Shown: piece by piece, positions 8,948-16,215 of the stretch | Numbering within the stretch: position 1 is the stretch's first letter | Layout of the letters: every line of letters begins with the position of its first letter | DNA from: an uncultured Alistipes sp. | Lineage (GTDB): Bacteria; Bacteroidota; Bacteroidia; Bacteroidales; Rikenellaceae | Reading direction: 5' to 3' | DNA: 64,000 nt | Assembly (NCBI GenBank): GCA_948736885.1 | Contig: CAPXWY010000001.1 | Coordinates: 186,001 to 250,000 of the forward strand | Translations under genes and position numbers: made by a program | The notes under the pieces: generated by a model | Database searches by the model: none | What the model saw: only the letters and a program-made list of their open reading frames with translations | What the model was told of the DNA's origin: nothing

Positions 8948-9997
8948 TTACTTGATTTCCTGCAAGGGTACTTTCTTGAGCGTGAACGAGAAAGTGCTGC
9001 CCACGCCCGGCTCGCTGCGCACGCTGATGCGCTCGCCGTGGGCCTCGATGATGTGCTTCACGATGGCCAGACCGAGCCCTGTGCCGCCCTGCTCGCGCGA
9101 ACGGCCCTTGTCGGTGCGGTAGAAACGCTCGAAGACGCGCGGCAGGTCCTCCTTGCCGATGCCCTGTCCGTTGTCCTCGATTTCGACGAGTATCTTGTCC
9201 AACATGTCGCGGAAGCGCAGACGGGTCGTCCCGCCCTCCTTGCCGTAGCGTATCGAATTGATAATCAGATTGACGAATACTTGGCCGATGAAATGTTTGT
9301 CGGCCAGCACCCAGAACTGCGACGGCAGGTTCTCCGCCCCCTTGACCGAAATCTTGATGCCTTTCCTGTCGGCCTCCATCTCGGCCTGCTCGGCGATTTC
9401 CTTGGCCAGCGCCACCACGTCGAACTTCTCCATGTCGAGCCGGTTCATGTTGCTTTCGAGCTTGGAAATCGTGTCGAGGTCGTTGACTATGTTTATCAGC
9501 CGGTCGATGCTCTTTTCGGCCCGTTCGAGGAACTTGCGGTTGATGAGTTCGTCCTCCAGCCCTCCGTCCAGCAGGGTCGAAATATAACCCTGGATATTGA
9601 AAATCGGCGTCTTCAGTTCGTGCGCCACGTTGCCCAGGTATTGTTTGCGGAAGTGTTCCGCCTCCTTGAGCCGGGCGATTTCCTTGTCGTTGGTGTCGGC
9701 CCACGCCGTGAGCTCCTCGCCGATGTTCTCGACCCGCTTGTCGCGCAGTTCCGAGAAGATTTCGTTGGTATGGACGTCGCGCGACAGCACGATCGAGTAG
9801 ATAGGCTTGAGCTTGTAGGCCACATACTTGCGGATGATGAAGAGCGCCGCGAGCGCCATCACGACGAACACCCCGCCGGCCACGCTCAGCGTCAGCCACC
9901 ACACCGCGCGGAACAGCCACATGCCCACCGCAACGATGACCGCCGCCAACAACGCTATCCACAGCGAAGCCCCTTCCTTGGTCTTGATATTTACCAT
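8948..9997 (-). CDS. Sensor histidine kinase (PhoR/ResE-like)
   Basis: A membrane histidine kinase of 349 residues. Two adjacent hydrophobic segments (about 12-32 and 35-54) leave almost no periplasmic loop, so it probably senses within the membrane or the cytoplasm. The dimerisation and phosphoacceptor box is HELKTPIFNIQGY with His near residue 125. The ATP-binding domain shows the N box (NLIINSIRYG), the G1 box (EDNGQGIG), the F box (FERFYR) and the G2 box (GGTGLGLAI). No response regulator gene is adjacent, so its partner lies elsewhere. It sits 5 nt downstream of ribE in the same operon. Confidence 0.93.
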   Translation of the reverse strand: MVNIKTKEGASLWIALLAAVIVAVGMWLFRAVWWLTLSVAGGVFVVMALAALFIIRKYVAYKLKPIYSIVLSRDVHTNEIFSELRDKRVENIGEELTAWADTNDKEIARLKEAEHFRKQYLGNVAHELKTPIFNIQGYISTLLDGGLEDELINRKFLERAEKSIDRLINIVNDLDTISKLESNMNRLDMEKFDVVALAKEIAEQAEMEADRKGIKISVKGAENLPSQFWVLADKHFIGQVFVNLIINSIRYGKEGGTTRLRFRDMLDKILVEIEDNGQGIGKEDLPRVFERFYRTDKGRSREQGGTGLGLAIVKHIIEAHGERISVRSEPGVGSTFSFTLKKVPLQEIK

Positions 9998-10002
9998 AAA
10001 AA

Positions 10003-10596
10003 CTACCTATATTGCTCCATCAGCCGGGCGATGTACTTGCCCACAATGTCGAATTCCAGGTTGACCACCGAACCCGTTTCCAGGCGGCAGAAATTGGTGT
10101 GCTCCATCGTGTAGGGGATGATGGCCACCCGGAAACTGCCCGCTTTCGAGTCGCAGACCGTCAGGCTCACGCCGTTCACCGCCACCGAACCCTTCTCGAC
10201 CGTGCAAAGCCCGCCGCCCTGGGGTTCGTACTCGAACGTGAAGTACCAACTGCCGTCGGCGTCTTCCTTGGCCGTGCACCGGGCCGTCTGGTCCACATGC
10301 CCCTGCACGATATGGCCGTCCAACAGCGCATCGGGCTTCATGGACCGTTCGAGGTTGACCAGGTCGCCGACCTTGAGCAATCCCAAATTACTCCGGTCGA
10401 GAGTCTCTTTCATAGCCGTCACCGTGTAGGTGTCGCCCTCGATGCCCACGACCGTCAGACATACGCCGTTATGGGCTATGCTCTGGTCGATTTTCAACTC
10501 CTGCGCGAAGTCCGCGCGGAGTGTGAAGTCCCTGTTCTGACGGTCCGTGCGGATTCCTACGACTTCCGCCGTCCGCTCCACGATGCCTGAAAACAT
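10003..10596 (-). CDS. ribE: Riboflavin synthase, alpha subunit
   Basis: Last step of riboflavin synthesis: dismutation of two 6,7-dimethyl-8-ribityllumazine molecules. The 197-residue protein has the expected two lumazine-binding barrels, each with its own repeat (CLTVVGI and SLTVCDS; HIVQGHVDQTA and NFCRLETGSVVNLEFDIVGKY), and starts with the invariant MFSGIVE. It is the second gene of the operon, 5 nt after the S24-like regulator. No other rib gene or FMN riboswitch is seen nearby. Confidence 0.96.
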   Translation of the reverse strand: MFSGIVERTAEVVGIRTDRQNRDFTLRADFAQELKIDQSIAHNGVCLTVVGIEGDTYTVTAMKETLDRSNLGLLKVGDLVNLERSMKPDALLDGHIVQGHVDQTARCTAKEDADGSWYFTFEYEPQGGGLCTVEKGSVAVNGVSLTVCDSKAGSFRVAIIPYTMEHTNFCRLETGSVVNLEFDIVGKYIARLMEQYR

Positions 10597-10601
10597 CCCT
10601 G

Positions 10602-11231
10602 CTACCTGTTGATTATCAACTTGCCATTCACTTTGTAGACCGCCATTATGTCGCTGACATTGAGAATCATATCGTCGAACTTCTCCTTATCTCCCGGCAC
10701 CAGGCGGAACTGTGCCTCGTTCTCCGTGGCACGAACTATACGCAAAGTTACAATTTTTCGGCTGACAATTACATATTCTCCACCCGGAATAATTGCATCC
10801 AGGTCAATATTTTTCAGCAGCACCACCGTACCCGGAGGCACCAGCGCACCCATGGCACGCCCTTCGTAGACCATCGCCAGGTCGCACTGGGCCACCCGGG
10901 GAACAATCATATCGTCGTCAGGCTGAAGACGTTCGAGGTCGGAGATTCCCTGCTCGACGTCCACGTCGTAAAACGGAATCCGCGTCCCCTGCGGCCGGTC
11001 TTCCGCCAGCATCTTGCCCTCGCCCGTGAGCAGCCACAGCAAGTCGATCTGCGGAAATTTCGTTACGATCCGCCGCGCCACGTCGCGCGAAATACCGTTG
11101 TTGCCCCGCTTGATCTGGTAGAGGTTTTCGCCCCGCGCCAAACCGATATGGCGGGCAAAATAGTTGGTGGACATGTGCGCCCACTTGATTACGGCCTCGA
11201 GCCGCTGCCAATTATTCTGCTTTTCTCGCAT
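10602..11231 (-). CDS. HTH regulator with a degenerate S24/LexA-like domain
   Basis: A 209-residue regulator with an N-terminal helix-turn-helix (IGLARGENLYQIKRGNNGIS) and a C-terminal S24/LexA-like beta domain (MVYEGRAMGALVPPGTVVLL). In LexA-type proteases the position before the conserved Met is the catalytic Ser; here it is Ala (GRAM). No Lys is seen at the expected second catalytic position (VTLRIVRA). It therefore probably cannot cleave itself and may respond to a ligand or simply dimerise (inference). Start chosen at the ATG at 11229-11231. It heads the operon with ribE, kinase, lgt, HU-SPOR and GtrA. The -7 box ends only 8 nt before this ATG, so the mRNA may be nearly leaderless. Confidence 0.8.
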   Translation of the reverse strand: MREKQNNWQRLEAVIKWAHMSTNYFARHIGLARGENLYQIKRGNNGISRDVARRIVTKFPQIDLLWLLTGEGKMLAEDRPQGTRIPFYDVDVEQGISDLERLQPDDDMIVPRVAQCDLAMVYEGRAMGALVPPGTVVLLKNIDLDAIIPGGEYVIVSRKIVTLRIVRATENEAQFRLVPGDKEKFDDMILNVSDIMAVYKVNGKLIINR

Positions 11232-11239
11232 TTCGGTTT

Positions 11240-11247
11240 CAAAGTTA
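11240..11247 (-). promoter_or_regulatory. -7 box of the six-gene operon
   Basis: Reads TAACTTTG on the minus strand. It lies back to back with the tRNA promoter on the plus strand and very close to the first start codon. Confidence 0.5.
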
Positions 11248-11258
11248 AAAAAAATTCG

Positions 11259-11266
11259 TATATTTG
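11259..11266 (+). promoter_or_regulatory. -7 box of tRNA-Arg
   Basis: TATATTTG, an exact consensus match, ends 7 nt before the mature 5' end of the tRNA. Transcription should therefore begin almost at the tRNA itself. A weak TTTC lies about 18 bp upstream. Confidence 0.6.
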
Positions 11267-11273
11267 CACTCCC

Positions 11274-11345
11274 GGTCCCGTAGTTCAATGGATAGAATAT
11301 AAGATTCCGGTTCTTACGATATGGGTTCGATTCCCGTCGGGACTA
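11274..11345 (+). tRNA. tRNA-Arg (anticodon CCG)
   Basis: A 72-nt cloverleaf. The acceptor stem is GGTCCCG (11274-11280) paired with CGGGACT (11338-11344), with one G-U pair, followed by discriminator A. The D stem is GTTC/GAAT. The anticodon stem is TAAGA/TCTTA around the loop TTCCGGT, giving anticodon CCG, which reads CGG. The T stem is ATGGG/CCCGT around TTCGATT. CCA is not encoded. A strong terminator follows at once, so it is a single-gene unit. Confidence 0.93.
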
Positions 11346-11351
11346 CTTCGG

Positions 11352-11385
11352 CAGGCACTGCGCAAGCGGCGCCTGTCTTTTTTTT
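11352..11385 (+). terminator. Rho-independent terminator of tRNA-Arg
   Basis: Stem CAGGC/GCCTG extended by CTGC/GCGG with loop GCAA, then a run of eight T. Confidence 0.85.
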
Positions 11386-11712
11386 GCGATGCCCGTGCCT
11401 TTCGTCGCATTGAATCCGTTTTTCGTCGTTATCCTTTCTCCGCAGCCGTTTTCCGGCGGCCGACTGCGCTGCAACCTTCTCCCCGCCGCTCGTTCCGGCG
11501 CGCTTACAATAGGACAAAAATAATAACAAAATTCTTGACGGCAACAAAAAATAACATTTTTAAGCCTTTTCATAGCAGATTCGGGTTTCGGCAGCTTTTC
11601 CACGCTCGCTCAACGCACACCTTGCGCCTTTGCGAAGACTTTGCCACTCCGGGTGTGTCGGCTGTCTTTTATCCGTGTTGTTCCGCGATACCTATATTAT
11701 ATATAAGGACAC
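11386..11712 (+). other. Non-coding stretch after tRNA-Arg; no gene seen
   Basis: No frame here has protein-like composition; minus-strand frames read antisense across the tRNA and its terminator. The right half is AT-rich. A minus-strand promoter-like pair (TTG at 11542-11544 and TATTTTTG at 11515-11522, 19 bp apart) is the only structure noticed, with no obvious product downstream of it. Confidence 0.4.
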
Positions 11713-11748
11713 AAAAAAGTGTGCGGCGTCATCGAAACCCCGCACACT
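11713..11748 (-). terminator. Terminator of the polysaccharide export operon
   Basis: Stem AGTGTGCGG/CCGCACACT (9 bp) followed on the minus strand by six T, 22 nt beyond the stop of the Wzz-like gene. Confidence 0.85.
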
Positions 11749-11770
11749 ATCCATCGACGCCCCGCAAAGG

Positions 11771-12880
11771 CTACTCCTCCTGCGGGCTCTTTTCGTTGAA
11801 ATTACGGACGAAATCGCGGACACCGAGAATCCACCCCGAAGCCAGCACGCCGCCCAGGAAAATGAATCCCGCCAATATCAGCATCTTCGAGGGCTTCGCC
11901 GCCCGCAACGGTACTGTGGCAGGCTGTACCACCGCATAGACCGGCGTGCTCTCCTGCACCTTGGCCTTGGCCAACTGAAGCTGCTGGGCCATCTGGTTAT
12001 AGACGTTGTAAGCCAGCGTCACTTCGTTTTGCAGCCGCTCCTGTTCGGTCCGCACCGAACGCCGCACCACATTCTGGTTGGCGTCCATATAGCGGGCGTA
12101 GCGCTGCTGGGCGTGGTAGTACTTCTGCTGTGCTTCGTCGAAAAGTTGCTGCGTGAACGCCAGGTCGAGCCGCGCCTTGTTCGTGCGGTAGTCGGTCACG
12201 TAGTTCTGCAAATTGCGCATCACCGTATCGGCCAGCGTCGCCGAAATCAGCGGGTCCTGCATCGTCACCGAGAGGGTCACCAGCGACGTTTTCTTGTCGA
12301 TGACCACGACCACGCGCTTCGCGAGATTCTCCGCCACCCTGCTTTGGTCGGGCGTCAGCCGGAACGGGTCCACCGGACCCTCCGTTTCCGCATCGCCGCG
12401 CAGCCGCTCAGCCACCCAGCCCAGCGCCTTGAACGGAGCCGAAAGCACCGCGCTCCACCACGGCGCACGCTGGTGGTCGAGCAGATAGTCGTAGAGGTCG
12501 GTCCGCAGCTTGCCGTTCCTGGTCTCCACCACCACCGGGAAAAGTTCCGTCACGAACGGCAGCGATTCCACGATTTCGGGGTATACGTCGGGATTGATGG
12601 CGTCCGCATCGGTCATGTTGCCCATGTTGATTCCCGCCAGGCTCGCCAGCGAACTCAACCCGCCCAGCGACCCTTTGCCCGACGAGGTTTCGGGCGCCAG
12701 CACAGTCTCCGTAGTGTACTCCTTGGGAATGCTGAATCCGATCACCAGCCCTGCGAGCGCCGCCATGGCGCACCAGCGCACGATGAGTTTGCGTTCGGCC
12801 CACAGCTTCCGGGCCACGGCCAGCAGGTCGATCTGTTCGTCGTCCGGCCGTGCGGGTGTTTCCTGCATGTCGTTTTTCAT
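11771..12880 (-). CDS. Wzz-like polysaccharide chain-length/co-polymerase protein
   Basis: An inner-membrane protein of 369 residues with the Wzz layout. A short cytoplasmic N-terminus carries IDLLAVARKLWAERK. A first membrane segment follows at about 33-52, then a large periplasmic part with a coiled-coil region (QLFDEAQQKYYHAQQRYARYM) and a second membrane segment near 338-356 preceded by the Pro-containing PATVPLRAAKPSKM. No C-terminal tyrosine-kinase domain is fused. Start chosen at the ATG at 12880; the earlier in-frame codon is TTG. It is directly downstream (8 nt) of the SLBB export gene, so the two work together in capsule or exopolysaccharide export. No glycosyltransferases are in the window. 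Confidence 0.88.
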   Translation of the reverse strand: MKNDMQETPARPDDEQIDLLAVARKLWAERKLIVRWCAMAALAGLVIGFSIPKEYTTETVLAPETSSGKGSLGGLSSLASLAGINMGNMTDADAINPDVYPEIVESLPFVTELFPVVVETRNGKLRTDLYDYLLDHQRAPWWSAVLSAPFKALGWVAERLRGDAETEGPVDPFRLTPDQSRVAENLAKRVVVVIDKKTSLVTLSVTMQDPLISATLADTVMRNLQNYVTDYRTNKARLDLAFTQQLFDEAQQKYYHAQQRYARYMDANQNVVRRSVRTEQERLQNEVTLAYNVYNQMAQQLQLAKAKVQESTPVYAVVQPATVPLRAAKPSKMLILAGFIFLGGVLASGWILGVRDFVRNFNEKSPQEE

Positions 12881-12888
12881 CTTCAAAA

Positions 12889-15441
12889 TTACTTCTTCGC
12901 CAGGTTGGCTATCGTCGCGGCCATCGTGCCCAGCGACGCGGCCGAGGTGGCAAGGCCCATTATCTGCGTCACGCCCAGCGGGGTGCGCTCGCGCTTGCGG
13001 GGCACGATGATTTCGCAGCCCGGCTCGATGCGGTTCTTCTTGCGCGAAATCGTGCCGTTCATGTAAATGATATAGGTCCGGCAGCGCTTGGCCCGGTTGG
13101 CATAGCCGCCCGCCTGGTCGATATAGTCCTTGTATTTCTTGCCCTGCGAGTAGAGCACCGTATTGGGGCGCATGACTTCGCCCATGATGCGTACCGTGCT
13201 CACATATTCCGGCACGAACAACTCGTCGCCCTCACGCAGGACCATGTCGTAGTCCGAACCCGGATTGGCCAGCGCCTTGTCCAGCTCGATACCCACCGTG
13301 TAGGTTTCGTTCTGACGCAGTTTCTCCACCGACACCGAATCGGTCCCGCCGTCGAGCTGGGCCATGCGGATCACATCTTCCAGCACGGCCTTTTCCTCCT
13401 TGTTCATCCGGCGGATCAGTCGGCCGCCACGTACATAGGCATCGCGGGTCACACCCCCGGCCCGGTTCACCAGGTCCGAGATGCGTTCGTTCTTGTGCAA
13501 CAGAGCATAGCCGCCCGAAAAAACTACCTCGCCCGACACCGAGACCATGCGCTGCTCCTGGTAGCCCGGGCTCTTGCGCACGGCCACCACGTCGAACGGT
13601 TCCAGCACGAACCGCTCCTCGCCGTCGACCACGAATCCGTCCTTGAGCGAGAAGGTGTAGACCTTGCCCAATTGGTTGTCGGCCGTCGTGCTCTTGGGGT
13701 CCTTCAGCCGGCGGGCCACTTCCACGCGCACCACCGAAGCTCCGTCGAGCAGGCCGCCCGCTTGCAGAATGAGGTCTTCGAGCGTCATGTTCTCGACATA
13801 GGGATAGGTGCCCGGCCGGGCCACCTGTCCATTGATGGTGAAGTCGCCCATCTCCGTCAGGTCATGACGGCTCGGGATGACCAGCACGTCGTTGCGCTGC
13901 AACACCACGTCGGGCGAAGTGCCCGCCACGATGCCCGCCAGGTCGACCGAGACCATCCGCAGCAGCAGGTCGTCGCATTCGCGGTAGAGGAGCGCCCGGG
14001 CCAGGAACGCATCGTCCTTGAGCCCCTCGGCGCGGGCCACTAACTGCCCCACAGTATTCATGTCGTCGCTCAGTTCGTACATCCCGGGGCGATAGACCGC
14101 ACCGCGCACTTCCACCCGGTTGGCGAATCGGTCCAGCACCGGGTCGGCTTCGACCACGTCACCGTCCTTGAGCACGAACGTGTCGAACTTGGCAGCCGGG
14201 ACGCTGAAAAATTCGTGTTCGCGGCCCGAACGGCGCGTCACCCGCACTTCGCGGTCGTAGGCGTCGCCCGCAAATCCGCCCGCATAGCCGAGCAACTGCT
14301 GCATCGTCTCGCCCTCCCTGAGCTCGTAGAGCATCGGGCGTTTGAACGAACCCTTCACCTCGACCATCGTCCGGTAGGGATGCACCAAGATGACATCGCC
14401 CTCCTCCAGCCGCAAATCCTTGTCCGACCGGCCCGAGAACAGATAATCGTAGAGGTCCAACACCGCGTGGCGGCGGCCGCCGCGCAAGATTTCGACGTTG
14501 CGGAGCGTACCGATGTCGGTCACGCCGCCCGCCCGGTAAAGGGCATGGAACAGCGACGCGAACGACGAGAGCCGATAGGTGCCCGGCACCTCCACTTCGC
14601 CCATGACATTGATAAGTATCGTGCGTATCTGGCCCAGCGTCACACGCACCTGCGAAGCGGGTTCCTCGCCCGAAATCCCCGCATACTTGCGGGCGATGGC
14701 TCCGCGGATGCGGCGCTCGGCTTCGGCGACGGTCAGTCCGTTCAGATAGACCGGACCTATCTCCTCCACCATGATGCTCCCCTCGGGCGAAATCAAGGCG
14801 TTCACCGTGTCTTCGTTGGCACCCCATACCTCGACGATCACTTCGTCGCCCGGGCCCAGGCGATAGTCTTTCGGCGTAGCCATGTTGCCGTTGGGCTCGA
14901 AAGTGAGGGTCCGGCCCGTGAACACGCTCCGGCCGAAAACCCGGCGGCGGCCCACGGTATCGCGGATTTCACCGTAATAACCGGGATTCATCTGCCCATA
15001 GGGGCCGTTCATCGTGGGAGCGGCCATGCCGTTCTGCATGGGCATCTGCCCCGCCACCGCGGCCGCATCGCCCGTCACGCCGTTCGGCTGGCTGTCGGTT
15101 CCCCGGCCCGTGGCCGCGGTTCCCTCGCCGTCCGATACGTCGCGGAAGACGTCGCTGCGCGACGAGGTGCTGTAAGCCGACCGTCCCTTGGCCGCCTGCG
15201 AGCCTTTGGCTCCCGTGGCCGACATGTCCAGTTCGCCTTGTTCGTACTGCGTTTTGAGCCGCAGAAGCTGCTGCTGCGTAGCTCCGCGCAACAGCAGTTC
15301 CCGGCCCAGCTGCTGCTGGTTCTTGCCCGAGGAGACACCCTGCTGCACATACTCGATGATCTGCTCGTCGGTCATCTGCGCCTGCACGGGTCCGCACAGG
15401 GCCACCAGCGCCGCCAGAACAATCAGAAACTTATGGTTCAT
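12889..15441 (-). CDS. Outer-membrane polysaccharide export protein (Wza-like, SLBB repeats)
   Basis: An 850-residue exported protein. A signal peptide (MNHKFLIVLAALVALCGPVQA) leads a Gln-rich helical N-terminus (QQQLGRELLLRGATQQQLLRL). A poly_export domain follows (YRLGPGDEVIVEVWGANE to ARKYAGISG) and then about six SLBB-type repeats (VMGEVEVPGTYRL, VKGSFKRPMLYEL, VRGAVYRPGMYEL, INGQVARPGTYPY, VSGEVVFSGGYAL, IMGEVMRPNTVLY). This is roughly twice the size of E. coli Wza and typical of the large Bacteroidetes versions. It lacks an obvious lipobox. Start chosen at the ATG at 15439-15441; upstream in-frame codons spoil the signal peptide. A well-spaced promoter lies at 15524-15555. Confidence 0.93.
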   Translation of the reverse strand: MNHKFLIVLAALVALCGPVQAQMTDEQIIEYVQQGVSSGKNQQQLGRELLLRGATQQQLLRLKTQYEQGELDMSATGAKGSQAAKGRSAYSTSSRSDVFRDVSDGEGTAATGRGTDSQPNGVTGDAAAVAGQMPMQNGMAAPTMNGPYGQMNPGYYGEIRDTVGRRRVFGRSVFTGRTLTFEPNGNMATPKDYRLGPGDEVIVEVWGANEDTVNALISPEGSIMVEEIGPVYLNGLTVAEAERRIRGAIARKYAGISGEEPASQVRVTLGQIRTILINVMGEVEVPGTYRLSSFASLFHALYRAGGVTDIGTLRNVEILRGGRRHAVLDLYDYLFSGRSDKDLRLEEGDVILVHPYRTMVEVKGSFKRPMLYELREGETMQQLLGYAGGFAGDAYDREVRVTRRSGREHEFFSVPAAKFDTFVLKDGDVVEADPVLDRFANRVEVRGAVYRPGMYELSDDMNTVGQLVARAEGLKDDAFLARALLYRECDDLLLRMVSVDLAGIVAGTSPDVVLQRNDVLVIPSRHDLTEMGDFTINGQVARPGTYPYVENMTLEDLILQAGGLLDGASVVRVEVARRLKDPKSTTADNQLGKVYTFSLKDGFVVDGEERFVLEPFDVVAVRKSPGYQEQRMVSVSGEVVFSGGYALLHKNERISDLVNRAGGVTRDAYVRGGRLIRRMNKEEKAVLEDVIRMAQLDGGTDSVSVEKLRQNETYTVGIELDKALANPGSDYDMVLREGDELFVPEYVSTVRIMGEVMRPNTVLYSQGKKYKDYIDQAGGYANRAKRCRTYIIYMNGTISRKKNRIEPGCEIIVPRKRERTPLGVTQIMGLATSAASLGTMAATIANLAKK

Positions 15442-15523
15442 CGTCCGAATGATTTTTTTCGTGTCGTACCGCAACGTCCCGGCGGCGCATCCGCACCCCG
15501 GAACGCACGTATTCCGAATTTCA

Positions 15524-15555
15524 CAAAAATAGGTCAATTTCTCTTTCCGGCCAAA
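15524..15555 (-). promoter_or_regulatory. Promoter of the polysaccharide export operon
   Basis: On the minus strand, TTTG at 15552-15555 and TATTTTTG at 15524-15531 are separated by exactly 20 bp. This leaves a leader of roughly 75 nt before the ATG. Confidence 0.65.
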
Positions 15556-15812
15556 TATTTCCCCACAATTTGCGACCCGGCGCCCTTCGGGAAAACGTTT
15601 CTGCCGTTCCTACCCGGAGAACCCGCCCTCAAAAAGATAAAAAGCAGCCGCAGATGCTGGACGCAGCGCACGGAGAGGGCGTTCGCCCGGTTCGCGGTGT
15701 TCAAGGGGTTCACCTCGCCCGAACCGAATGCCAAGTGGCTGGCGTTCGGATTGCCGGCAGCGAAAGACGACGAACCGTAGTAGGCGCCCCACGTGCCGAC
15801 GTTCATATTCAT
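15534..15812 (-). pseudogene. Remnant C-terminus of a FISUMP/fimbrillin-like protein
   Basis: A short minus-strand frame whose first 52 residues look like the end of the Fibrobacter-type major paralogous domain common in Bacteroidetes surface proteins: WGAYYGSSSF, SHLAFGSGEVNPLNTANR and the closing SVRCVQ. Nothing resembling the rest of such a protein precedes it. Upstream is a palindromic repeat, and the tail after SVRCVQ reads on into junk that overlaps the export operon promoter. I take it as a truncated leftover. Confidence 0.5.
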
Positions 15813-15817
15813 GCAAG

Positions 15818-15874
15818 TTTTCTCGCCTCGGCAAAGCTCGTGCAAGCACAGCTCTGCCCTCGGCTTATCGAAAA
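15818..15874 (-). repeat. Palindromic intergenic repeat, copy 1
   Basis: On the minus strand it follows the layout CGATAAGCCGAG-GCAGAGC…GAGCTTTGCCGAGGCGAG. The same layout recurs at 34173-34227 and, as three tandem units, at 56698-56900. The arms GCAGAGC and GAGCTTTGC can fold into a hairpin. Confidence 0.6.
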
Positions 15875-15948
15875 CATTTATCAAGGCTCCCGACGAGGGG
15901 TGGCGTAGACCCGCAGCAACAGCCATAATGAGCAATCGCTGGAATGAA

Positions 15949-16046
15949 TGACAGAAAAATGAATAATGAACAGTTAATCCGGTATACGAAAACAGCAATT
16001 ATTCACTATTCATTGTTAATTATTCATTAAACTAAGTTTTCTGTCA
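15949..16046. repeat. Inverted-repeat element with TGACAGAAAA ends
   Basis: TGACAGAAAA at 15949-15958 and TTTTCTGTCA at 16037-16046 are perfect 10-bp inverted ends around a 78-bp AT-rich centre. The centre itself holds repeated ATGAATAATGAAC/ATTATTCACTATTCATT segments. No coding potential. Confidence 0.55.
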
Positions 16047-16070
16047 GACTGGGGTACACAGCCGACGGCA

Positions 16071-16107
16071 GTTAAAACGTTTCAGCATGTTGCTAAAACG
16101 TTTTAGC
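16071..16107. promoter_or_regulatory. Two spaced palindromes around AAACGTTT (operator or hairpin)
   Basis: GTTAAAACGTTTCAGC (16071-16086) and the perfect 16-bp palindrome GCTAAAACGTTTTAGC (16092-16107) have centres 21 bp apart, two helical turns. The AAACGTTT core is like those of LacI-family operators. The same block can instead fold into one 14-bp hairpin with a 3-nt loop and could end transcription arriving from kdsD. Confidence 0.45.
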
Positions 16108-16215
16108 GTCCGGTGGAAATTCCGAAGCGCCACTGCGCCGGCGGATTGCTGAATCTGCGGCCGCACTGGCGGGAACCGTAATCCACCGCCACTCCGGACC
16201 GAAGCTGCCTTTTAT
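16108..16215 (+). other. Non-coding gap between the palindromes and kdsD
   Basis: I see no gene, promoter box or strong hairpin here. It is part of the 774-base non-coding block from 15442 to 16215, whose other contents are listed separately. Confidence 0.4.

Noticed and set aside
10003..10596. FMN riboswitch near ribE
   Set aside because: ribE lies inside an operon with a 5-nt gap before it, and no conserved RFN-type leader is present at the operon start.
11314..11603. Small minus-strand frames over the tRNA-Arg gene
   Set aside because: They read the reverse complement of the tRNA (ending VVPTGIEPIS), a well-known source of false gene calls.
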